Shown here: positions 34,501-46,500 of the stretch, piece by piece | Position numbering within the stretch: position 1 is the stretch's first letter | Layout: the number at the start of each line of letters is the position of its first letter | Assembly: GCA_036365455.1 (NCBI GenBank) | Contig: JAWQUS010000002.1 | Coordinates: 9,238,001 to 9,302,000 of the forward strand | Source of the DNA: Macrosoma leucophasiata | Lineage: Eukaryota > Arthropoda > Insecta > Lepidoptera > Hedylidae | Direction: 5' to 3' | Length of the DNA stretch: 64,000 nucleotides | Translations under genes and position numbers: made by a program | The notes under the pieces: model-generated | Seen by the model: the letters and a program-made list of their open reading frames with translations, nothing else | Database searches by the model: none | Told to the model about the DNA's origin: nothing

Positions 34501-37500
34501 TCATGATGTGACAAACATGCATATAGCAGATTTTTTTTATGTAATAAAAGTGGCAAACAAGCGTGCAGTTCACATTGATGTTAAGTGATGACTGCAGCCT
34601 ATAGACACCCACACAATGACCAGAGGTCAAAATGCAGATGCGCTGCCACTCCTGAGGCATTAGGTGTTATGCCTCTGTGCCGGAAATTACAGAGCCGTTT
34701 AAATTGATTGTAAGTAATACTGCCTGTAGTACTGTGAGAAGCGCGCATGGCCCAGCGGCTGGTGTAGATCGTAAGCGATCTACTCGGTTAAGCATTATGG
34801 GCGCGGTCGGGTAGTGTCAAAATTAAAAAAAAAACAAAATTCAAATTCAGTCGTTAAACCTTGTCGGCGGTTTGAAAAACATCCGACAGCGGGTTGACCA
34901 CTAACCCACCCACCTCCACCCATCCGCATTGGAGCAGCGTGGTGGAGTAAGCTCCAGGCCTCCCCTCAAAAAAAAAAAAGGGGAGAGACTCGTGTCCAGC
35001 AGTGGGACGTATAATGGGTTGCCATTATTATTTTATATTATTAATACTGTAGCCTATAAACATCTACATGAAACTAGAGATTTCAATGTCGACACGTTAC
35101 CACTCCTGAGGTCCTGAAGCTCTCATCTCTGTTATTTTATTTCAAACATAGGGGGCACATACATTTTGTAATAAAAATAATTTATAATTTTAAGATTTTG
35201 AGAAATAGTTTTGAAGTTATTCAAGGAAATAGACGAAAATTGATAATTCCCCTTTATTTGCAATACTACTAAAATTTTGAGATAAAATCAGAAACAGGAA
35301 CAGTCCTTCACCTATTATTAATTACAGGAAAACCTATAAAAAGTATATGGTATTTATGATACCACATGAAATTCATGAATTGTACCTACGAGTCCGGCTC
35401 GCACTTGGCCTCTTTTTTTAATGTCCTTAATTAAAAAGAAGTCTAATGAATATAAAATATTAAGTATTATAAAGTTTGATATTTAGAATAAGACTACACT
35501 CTTTTAACTTACTATTTGTCTGAGAAACACTTGTCTTTCGTGTCTCTGTTTCCTCCATTGTTCCTCAGATTCGAATTCTTCTTCCTGCGTGTCCAAATCA
35601 TCCGGTACTGTGCCCTTTTCTTCTTCACCATCTGAATAAGCAAAAACAGAAATTTAAACCTGTCCTTTACAATGATATTTTGAAAGTAGCGTTAATATTG
35701 AAAGTATGTAAATACTGCGTGGTTCCGTAGTAACTATAGGAAAAACAACTTAGGTCTCAGGGAGTGGCAATGAGTCTGTACGCAACAACGCATTTGACTT
35801 TCGGTTTTTGTGTGGATTTTGCAGTATCCACTGATTTATTCTCAGTAGTTTGATTCATTAGTTCGATCGTCAAACTAGTGAGATTTTTTAAGAGAAAAAA
35901 AATGTTTACTTGTTTGACGAACGAACTAATGAATCGAAGTTATGGGAATAAGCCTATCCACTTACCATCAAAATAACACAAAGAAATTATAGCCCATTCG
36001 TAGATATCTGCAAAAAACACAGCAATGCGTCATTACTTCCGCCTAATGCGTCGCTGACTAGTCGAGGCGACGTACGAGTCCACGATACAACCATAGATTA
36101 TACATACTGAGATACGACTGATCTATGTTATGTACAACTGAGACGCTACGAACGAAACAGAATGACAAAGTGCATAGCTATGAATGAAACAGAATGGAAA
36201 TATTTGTTTTACTGGAGGTAGAGTTCCAGCGTCGGAACTCGAGGTTGTAGGCACCATAACCGCATAAACTAATCTGGGTGTCGCTAAATGGTAGTATTTA
36301 GCGCTATCATGTTCCAGTAAGATGGTAATTATAGCCCCGTAATAATTATCACAGAGGCAAACAACTTAAGCCTCAAAGGTGGCAACGCGTATGCATTTTT
36401 ACCTCCGGTTTTGATGTAGATAACTATAAATTACAGTTGTCACTTACTATCAATGTGTTTGCCATCATCATGACATAAAAAAATACCATATAATTAAAAT
36501 ACAATGGAATCTCCTCCGTTTTTTGAAATTGGTAAAAATTAAACTTAACTATACATCATTCACATCATGTAACATATTACCTGCATTCTGCCACCGAAAT
36601 TTACGCTGTCTGTGTCCATCCCCAAGATCACCGTCTTCGAATAACAGCTCTTGCAACAATCGTACTTCCCGTTTGTCTTGGTCTAACACTTCACGCCTAG
36701 ACAAAGAACAACAAATTATATTATAACTAGGGTCCCACCCCGACTTGGTGCAATACTGATACTACGAAATCTCAGAAAATACATGTGCTAGGAGTCTTCA
36801 ACTTTTCATAGAGATTCTTTTAAGCACGTAAATGCTACTTAAAAAGGCATTTAAAGAAATTCGACTCCTAAAGGTGTTTTTTGGGGTTGGTAGTATACAA
36901 TTCGCAATGATTAAGTACTCGCAGACGAAGTCGCGGGCAAAACCTTGTATACAATATGATATGGACCTGCCTCTCTTTTCCTTGCAGCTTCCCTTGGTTG
37001 AAGGTCGCATCTTCATCTTCCTCACGCTTTATATGGTCCAAATCTACATGGTCTACGTGCGTGCATGCGGCCCAATCCTGCCTCATCGTCATCACCCGAC
37101 CCTATCTACTCATTAGAAATACAAATATCTATGAAAATCAAGACATACATATGAATCTGCCCCAGTTTCCTCTGCAGCTGTCCCTGGTTGAAGGTCTCAT
37201 CGTCACCTTCCTCACGCTCCATGCGGTCCAAGCCAGCCTCGTCTTCATCACCCGACCCTATCCATTCGTCTTCGGAACTCAACTCTGCTTCTTGCTCAAA
37301 GAAATCTCTGGCGTTACGATTCTTCTTCACCACTTTGGGAACTTCGACCTGCAATTGTTTTTTTTTTTATGTAATAAAAGTGGCAAACAAGCATGCAGTT
37401 CACATTGATGTTAAGTGATGACTGCAGCCTATAGACAATAAAATATACAATTTATTGGCGTGGAGACATGACCACCACCCATTAGTAGAAGAGACTCCAC

Positions 37501-40500
37501 TAGTGCAGTCAGTCAACCGATTAATGACAGTCAAATTATTCGAATAATGCAATAATGCAGGATGGGTAGCAGCGTCCTGCGATAAAACTACCCGGCGCTG
37601 CCATGGCTAATCCGCAGGCCAAACGTGTGGCCAATGTGGCCATCCTTTAGTCCAGTAATGGACGTCTTACGGCTGCAATTATTGGTGAATGATTTATAAT
37701 TTTTAAGGGGAGATCTTAAATAAATATTTCCGGAAGGAATGAAGGGCTTTTTCCCTTTCTGGAGACAAAATTTTAAAATACCCACCATTCGCCTTAATGT
37801 TAGGAAGTTGTTTAAATAGCAATACAACTCTTATGAAAACTTCGTATGTGGGATTAAACGGTGTCATAGGCGATCTTCCATACTAGACAAGTACTACTGT
37901 GCCTTCAATTCCACTGGCCGGCGCCTTACGTAACGGACGCTACATTAATATATAATTACAGTGCTCAACAATAAATATTGCACATCGAACCTAGGCAGGA
38001 GACTTCGGCTTATTTCGAGTCTGTACAGCGTTATCTCTTTCGCACCGTTCCCATTTGACATTTGTCGACCTTTTGATCAAGTTTTGACCAATATCGGACG
38101 GACAGTGCAGGCAGTGTGCAACAGAGATAACACTCAACGAAGTCGAAACGAGCCGATCGTCTATTTCGCAGACCCGATGTGCATTATTAATTGTTGAGTA
38201 CTGTACTGATTATCCTATCTACATGTTCTAAATTCGCCGTAGTCATAGTGACCTGCTAAGCTACTGAGGCACTTCACGTCATAACAACATTTTTAAGTTA
38301 TTTTAAAAGACGTTTAGAATACGCCCTTGAACTTTACATCACCAGATTCCCTTACCTCATTTTCTTCAGAATCATATTCCACTATTCTCTCTTCCTTATC
38401 ATCGTCCTCTATATCAGATGCATCTTCGTAACCTCCTTCTTCTGACTCTTCATCTTCGTCATCTATAATTAATCCAAGCTTGGGGTTATTATAGTCCATA
38501 AACAGTATACATTTTTCTCAAATCTCTTGAGTAATATAGATAGTAGATACAACAAATAATTTCTTAGCACAGGTGGCTTAAGTGGTTTTGAAATTCCTGT
38601 TATTGAATGCAAATAATTTTTAATATTTAAATATTGGCACACCGCGGACACTCCGCCAAAATTCCATACAAACGCTTAATTTGGTCTCTCTTACACAGAC
38701 ATCAATCAGTGACGTGTATTTACACGTGCACCTGTGTGCGTAGCACGCAGAGAACACCAAACGTCTCCCATAAGAGGGGAGGAGGTTGGGTGAGGCGGGA
38801 AAATCGGGCGGGACGTTGAAGTGTCCATTCTATACGTAGTCTATATTACATATTCTCTGTAAATGGTGTAAACAAAAAAAACATGTTCCGAAGGCTTGAT
38901 TTTAGAAGGCGAAACATATACATAATGCGAATATAGATAGTTGGACGGAGGCCCAGGAAGACCAATACCGGCCTATCTTGAGCAAATAGGTTTAATACTG
39001 TCCGAAGGCAAGATCAAGTCTTGGGAATCAGTATGCATGTATGAAGAGAGTGATGAATGTGGAAGAGCCACGAAAGATGCATAAGCAAGGAGATACATTA
39101 AGATGTAGGTGTTTCCCTACAGCTATGAATGATAGTTTGATTGATAGGTTTTGATAGTTTGATAAAGTATTTATTTAAAACACATTTGAATTAAATGATA
39201 TGCAATGATAGTGAGTGCGCGCGGTGCTTGATTATTGCGAACTGAAATATGACTGACGTCATGCGGGTAAAAAGCTGATGGGACAAAATGTTCGGTGTTG
39301 CACCGTACATCTTCCGGGAGAGGAAGGAAAGAAGATGATGAAAGGATGCTGATTACAAAAAAATATAAAATGATGAAGCCACATATCTATTCCCACTACG
39401 AATACCAGTTTATCAAATGAGGTCGCCAATGAGCTTATGCATAAAGGATGACGTAACAACACAATGTAAAACAGAGATAGTGCCATGTAAAACATCTTGG
39501 TCAAACTTACACGAAATGAATAAACATTTATATTCATGTTGTGGGCTATGCAACAATAGAATCATTTGTGGACCACAAGTGACAGCGGAAAAATTAAGTG
39601 GTAGCGGGATCATTAGCCTAAGTGAAGGATGTATTATAAAAATGAAGGATGTATTAATGCATGTCATTAAGGCATATTTCAAGTCCTGTAGTAAGCGTAA
39701 AGAAGATGTTGCCAGCTCGGCTCTGGTTCGTACACTACCTCAAAAAATGGGTAAATTAAAGAAGAATCCGAAAAAAATACAATTAATTTATTCAAGAATA
39801 TATTTTAGAGTTACAACCACATTTAATTCAAACGATTTTATCATTTTCAACCATGTTCAACATGGCGGCGATACAGCCGACGCTTGGGATAGTACCTATG
39901 TAGATAAAACAAAACGAATGCTATCTATAACTTACTAGTGCATCACATATTATCAGAAAAACGATGTATCGAATCGATCAATTTAATGAAGTTCCGATGA
40001 ATTTTTAATTATTGGAAATCGATTTTTGTAGTATTAACACATAAAATCGATTTCGATAGTATTTAGAAAATATTACGTTTTTCTCCAAGCACTTTAAAAT
40101 AAAAAAAAATAAAAGTTTAAAAAATAAAAATGGCAAAATGACAGCGCCCGCTATATTCGCCATGTTGGTTTTGAGTTGCAATTCTAAGTGCAGATAATGT
40201 TTTGTAACTGCAAACAAAGCTAAATAATTGAAAATATGCAGTCAAAACGTTTTTATATTGATTTTGCCTGTTAATGATATTGTGTACAATACATGCCCGG
40301 AGGTACATACATTTTTGCAACATCTACTTTATTTATTTATTTAATTCAGGCAACAATGCTTAAAATAAACAATATAATAATAATAGTAAAGCATCTTCAA
40401 ACTCCATTAGAACGAGAGACGTAGGTTTTCAATCCGTATAACTAACTACCTTTCATTACATTAGGTACCTCACATTAAAACCCCAAAATTAATTTTCTTA

Positions 40501-43500
40501 CCTGATATTTGTAACGCGCGATCCTCAAGTTTGCGTTTTTTGTGCTTTTTCTTCTGCCCTTCTGTCGCAGCTGACTCATCATTCATTTCATCTTCCGAGT
40601 CTATTACAAATTTCTTCTTTACTTCCGTATTTTCAACTTTACTGCTAAAAAAGTACTTATTTTGTTTTGGTTCATCAACATATGGATCATCGAGTTCTTC
40701 TAGAATAGATTTTAATAACGTGTTCTCTTTATTAATTTCCTTTTCCTTTTCTGTTTGCACAGGCTCAGTGGGAGATGGTTCTACTTCAGGGGTTTTATCC
40801 ACTTCATTGGGGTTTTGTGAAAGGAACGGATTATCATAGAACTTTCCAGTACATAACGCGATGACGTCATCGCCGAGATCCACTTGTGATTGGGATTGAG
40901 TCTGTGATGTAACTAAATTCTGTGAAAAGCTTCCCGAACACATGCCGGCTATAGCGTCGAAGTTAGCCTGTGAAAGAATTGTATTTAAAATAAAGCAATG
41001 CAATACAATGGCGGCATAAACTTTAATTTCCTTATAGGTGACACATCAAGGCCAATGTCTATGAGCCCCACGCACTTGTCCGGTTTTTTTGTCATCAAGT
41101 GACAAACAAGCATATGGTTCGCATTTATTCTAAATAAACTAAGTAATACTTCCGCCTATAAACATCTACATAATAACAAGAGAAAAGTAGATTAGAAGTA
41201 TGTAGTTAGAAGAAGAGTAGAAGGCACATAGTAGTACTATGCCCACGAGCTTCGTCACTGGAGCTCTACCACTAGTAGAATTTACGGCACTGCACAAGTT
41301 TCTTATATATCAAAGCATACTTACTTCATCATAGGGCTGAGTTTCACAAATAACAGATAGTTTATCAGGTGCATATAAATCTGTATCATTGTCCATTTTC
41401 TTTGTGCTAGTTGAATCTAAAATTGAAAATGTTTGACTACCCAAATCAGCTTCAACTCCATTATCAGTATTTAATTCATTTATTTTATCCTGTTTTACTA
41501 AACCAGAATCTTGACTAGAAAACAAATCTTCCGAAAATGATTTGTGTAACTGAGCTAATGGTAACTCTTCATCTGTAATCAAAAATATCGAAAATTAGAA
41601 CTGTATGTAATTGTAGAAATTAAACTTCTTACACCCGACGTTTCGGTCGCTTTCCAGCTGCCGTGGTCACGGGCATGTATGTAATTCATTAGAAAAATAT
41701 TAATAATTATTTTATAGTTGTAGTAGTGTGTGTGTAATTGTACTAATATAGTTTTACGCCTGGTGTAATGTTATACATAATATATAATACATTTTTTTCC
41801 ATGGCATATATCTACTGTTATTCACTGTACTTAATTTATTTTTTTACTTTTATTTATTTATTTCAACTTTTGTAATCTTTTTTAATGAATTTGAAACGTA
41901 GTAACAATGACTGAAAGAATCAAACCTTGAGTGCTTTTTGTAAGTTTTTCATCATTTGGATTTGTTCTATTTTTGATTTCGGATATGGCTAAATTATTGA
42001 CAACAGGTTCTTGGCCAGGTTCTTCATCGTCTGAATCTTCAAATGCTTTCAATATTCTGCCTTTTTTGGGTACTGTCACTTTCTCTTCTTCATCTGAATC
42101 TGATGAGTCATCACTTGACTCTTCATAATTTTCATCATTATCTTCTGCATTAGCTTCATTAGCATTATTTACTTCATCTATTTCTTCATTTTTATCGACA
42201 TCATCTTCATCATCTGATACTTCGGCTTCGTCATCTATCATAGGATTCTTTTTCCTTGGGTTCTCTTTGACATAGGGCATATCATCTTCTTCAGGTTCTT
42301 CTTCTTCTTCTGAACTTTCATCTTTATCGAGTAAAGTTTCTTCGTAACTTTCGGCTAATTTTTCTTCCATTTTCTCAATATCATCTATACCATCACCTTC
42401 CATTTCTTTTTTTAGTTTTTTCTCGGCTTCTAAGCGTTTCGCCCATTCAATAGAACGCTGTTCAGCTATTTGTTCCTCTAATTCTTGCTTTAACATTAAG
42501 TGCTGGGTACCGGGTTTGTATCTGCAAAATAATCAAATATTGATAAAGGCTCCATAGTTAGTTCCATAAAAATACCGGAATAAAAAGACTTACTTTTTCT
42601 CCCTGTTTTTTTCTTTATCCTCTAATGATTTAAGTTTCGCAAAATAAGTAAACCGCTCTTTCAATAGTTCAACACCAGATAATTTATTTTCAACAGAATT
42701 AGTATCTAAATTTATTAACATCCCAGGACAGCCAGTTAATTTTGGTTTTATATTGTACAACAAATCTGCAAGACTACCAGCTTTCTCTTTGGTTGTATCT
42801 AAAAATACAAAACGAAAATAAAAAATATTTCCAAGTAACATTAATATTATAACAGTTAATAAAAAATTGTTTAGCAGTACCACTTAATATTTCTGCATTT
42901 TCAATTATATTGTCTATATCTTCCATGTTAAAATCATCTGCAAAATCAGATTCCAAACTTTTTTCCAGCTCCAAATTTTGATTTGTTTGTATTAGGTTTG
43001 TTTCATCAATATTTTCCATGCTTTTCCCTTCCAAACAAACAATCCCTTGTTTATCAGCATTTTCTGAATTATCAATATTTATGTCAGTATCTTCAGTATA
43101 ATGTAAAGAAATCATTTGACTTTCATCCTTTTGCTCAGGCTTATTCTCAAATGTATTTTCCACAACATCCATGGCCATTGATTGATTAGGAGCATCCTTG
43201 TCTTGTACAATTTCATCATTGTTGTGAGATATATTCTTTACTTGATCCTTTCCTTTGTGAGATATATCATTTTCAACATTACTGTTAGGGAAATCTTTGA
43301 GTTGCATCACATTATCCAAATTGCTATTCAATATATTCTTGTCCTCCAGTTCATTTACAACATTGACATTAATCACACTAGGAATTAATTCTATATTTTC
43401 TACATTATTTCCTGCTTCACGAGAATTAGGTACAAGATTATTTGTTCCATCTACTTCCTTGTCATTTGCTTTGCTTTCAGACAAAGCTTCTCCTTCATTT

Positions 43501-46500
43501 GTTTCAGCACTGTCAGCATGTACATCCATATTCTGAGTATCTTCAGTTTTCTCAGTATTGATTACATCCTCTTCTTCACTATCGCTTTTGCATAGTTCCA
43601 TCATTTCTTTTTGTCTTTGCTCTAATAGTAAACTGTAAATATCAAAATAAAACAAAATGCTTATCCACAAAAAAGTCATTTAAATTTTTAAAAAAATTAT
43701 GTTTATCAGTAATGCTACAACATTGTACAATTTAATAAGAATTGAGTTGCAGACATTAATCATGTGCAGCTTTTTTTTATAAAACAAAGCTGGCAAGTAA
43801 GTATGCAGTTCACAGGGATGTTAATTGATGAAAGCAGTCAATAGAAATCTACACAAAAACCAGAATACAAACTGCAGATGAATGGCATTGCACAACTTAG
43901 GATCTCTATATCTATACACTCGTTAAAAACACTTTCTGATAGGACACTATCTGAAAAAATACTAATCAGAATTAGATATAAACTTACGCATATTGTGCTA
44001 ATTGTTCACTATTCATTTTGATAGGCAATGCTTTTCCATCAGATGTCACAGCCAATTTTCTTCTATTCATAATATCTTTCAGTGACAATGCTTTTGGTCT
44101 GTGATATGGTAAAGAAACTTCCTTTTCTCTTAGCATACGGTTGGATTCACTTTTGATTTTTTGCATATTTTCCATGGCTTGTTTGGCAGACATCTATAAT
44201 ATATTAGGAAATCACTATCACTACAAAGGGACCCTTCAAGTATTACGTAAGCACTATGGGGGGCGGGGGGGTCTTTGCTTTGCTTATTTTGGATGACATG
44301 GGGGGGTAGGGAAGTCTAGATGATGATTACGTCATCGGTAGTCATTTACTTATTACATCAGTAAAATCTAATCTCTATCCTAAATCTATTTTTTTTTTTT
44401 TATGTAATAAAAGTGGCAAACAAGCATGCAGTTCACATTGATGTTAAGTGATGACCGCAGCCTATAGACACCCACACAATGACCAGAGGTCAAAATGCAG
44501 ATGCGCTGCCACTTCTGAGGCATTAGGTGATATGCCTCTGTGCCTGAAATTACAGGGCCGTACATTACCACCTGACCGGAACACGATAGTGCTGAACACT
44601 ACCATTTAGCGGCAAGTATATTAGGTAATGCGGTGGTGCCTACGCCCGCGAGCTCCGTCACTGGAACTCTACCACCAGTTTGATATACTATATTGTTCTC
44701 TAAAAACGAATCACCAATTATCGAGACATATGTTTCGCCTCCCAAAATCTTCGGAAAACTACGCCTTCGGGCCAGAAGTTAGGACTGAGGAATATCTGCA
44801 GATGTTTGGCAGGTACACGCAACTTGAAGGAGGAGAAACCTGTAGGTCGGTTAGACTTCAAGGCTTCGATTTCCCCTTGTATTTGTCCCTCAGTACGTAG
44901 ATCTGTGACGTTCTTCTCAGTCATATAAGATTGAACGTCGGTGATGGTCGTTTTCTCGTTTAGACGAGAAAGATACACGAAGGCGTAAGATTCTCGAAGG
45001 TTTCGATTTCGAGGTGGACGACGTTTCCGATTCTCAACCAGGGTGAATCCATCTTCATCAACCACTTTTTGCGTTGGTACAGCAGCAACCGTTGCCTTAG
45101 GCTTCTTTGGTATCAATAGCTTTCCGGGATCGGCTTCAGCTTGTACGTAGGACATCGCCTGCGGGGGCACTGGTCCAGGCTTCACAAGAGGTACCAGGAC
45201 AGGCGGCACAGGAGCACGTGATTCATGTGGACCGAGGTCATTTTCCGGGCGGTCATTACTCCTATTGTTGTGAGTCGCATCAAAACTGCTGATAGGAGAG
45301 ATATCATGTTGCACGGCACCGCCTCGCCGCATAGTCACGTTACGTGAACTCGGCGGCGAAATTGCACGCGCAGCGTTTTCTTTGCACAATTCTGTTACCT
45401 CTATTTTGAGGTCCCTGCATGTTATTTCGGAGGCGTCTAATCTTCCTCGAATGTCCTTAACTTCTTTCTGTAGCAGCACGATGTCTTTCAGCAGCCGCGT
45501 GACGTCAACATGATCGAACGTCACCGGTGGCAGCTTATTCAGATCTCGCGCTGCGAAAGTAGGCACATCGTCCGGATTAGTGCATTTGAAAATCCGGAAA
45601 ATGTCCTGTAGGTCCTTTTTTCCGTGCCCATCTCTCTGTCTCGCTATTACCTTGATAGTTATAACTGAAAAGTCCACGAGCACTTTTTTTGCCTCAAGGA
45701 TCTCAGCTTCCGTATAACTAGATGTACAGATTTGCTCTAGACTGAGCTCATCCATAACATCCAGCTTATTCCGAACGAAAGCGAGAAACTCATTCACAAA
45801 AACGGTGTCGGAACGCTTAGGTAGCGCCATGTCTACGTGACGAAAAATATTACAATTCTGTTCATTGAAACAGCCACTGTTATACGACCGTTCCAAATCA
45901 TACCGCGAATGCTACTGAAGTTATAATATAAAAAAAAAAACAATACATTAATTGAAAAATGTTTACGTAAGCATGGGGGGAGGGGGTAAGAGCTTTTCTT
46001 ACTTTTGCTGACAAGGGGGATGGGGTGGTAAATAATTGTAATAAATCTGCTTACGTAATACTTGAATGGCCCCATATTATAAAGTAAAGTCACCCTATTT
46101 TCTCTGTCAGTTTGTATGCGCTAATATCACAAAGTTGTGAACGGATTTTGTTCTTGTTTAAAAAAGGGTTTTCTGAAGAAGGTTTATATCTATATGAAAT
46201 GCTACCTGTGCGAAGCTGGGGCGCGGATCACTAGTATTTTTATTTTAAAAAAATGTGATTATTCAATTAATTGAGTTATATCATAACAATAACAGTATTA
46301 CAATATAAACATATTTACCCGCAAAGGTTTTTGAGATGTTGGTTTAGCAGATTTTACTTTCTTCTCATATTTTGGTTTTGTATTACTTTCTTCATCAGAA
46401 GTATCTGGATCACAAAGAGTCATTATTGGTTTAAATATTTTTTCTTCAACATCCTGTAAAAAAAATATGTAAAAAAATCAGATTTAATTAATTTTCAGAA

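Larger units (their letters stand above)
44228..46073. mobile_element. 1.85-kb terminal-inverted-repeat element with ORF (claspin intron 2)
   Basis: Ends GGGACCCTTCAAGTATTACG and CGTAATACTTGAATGGCCCC. Each arm of about 150 bp matches an end of the 326-bp MITE at 24625-24950: left to about 44388 (CCTAAATCTATTT), right from about 45925 (TTATAATATAAAAA). Between the arms lie a SINE and a 370-codon ORF, both absent from the MITE. The simplest reading is a longer parental-type element of which the MITE is a deletion derivative. Confidence 0.68.

Noticed and set aside
39259..39682. Minus-strand ORFs opposite the envelope-like fragment
   Set aside because: Shadow frames; the plus strand has the better residue pattern.
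44718..45830. Intronless host gene nested in claspin
   Set aside because: It lies between inverted repeats shared with a MITE and has a C-terminal domain typical of mobile-element ORF1/gag-like proteins, so element-encoded is more likely.
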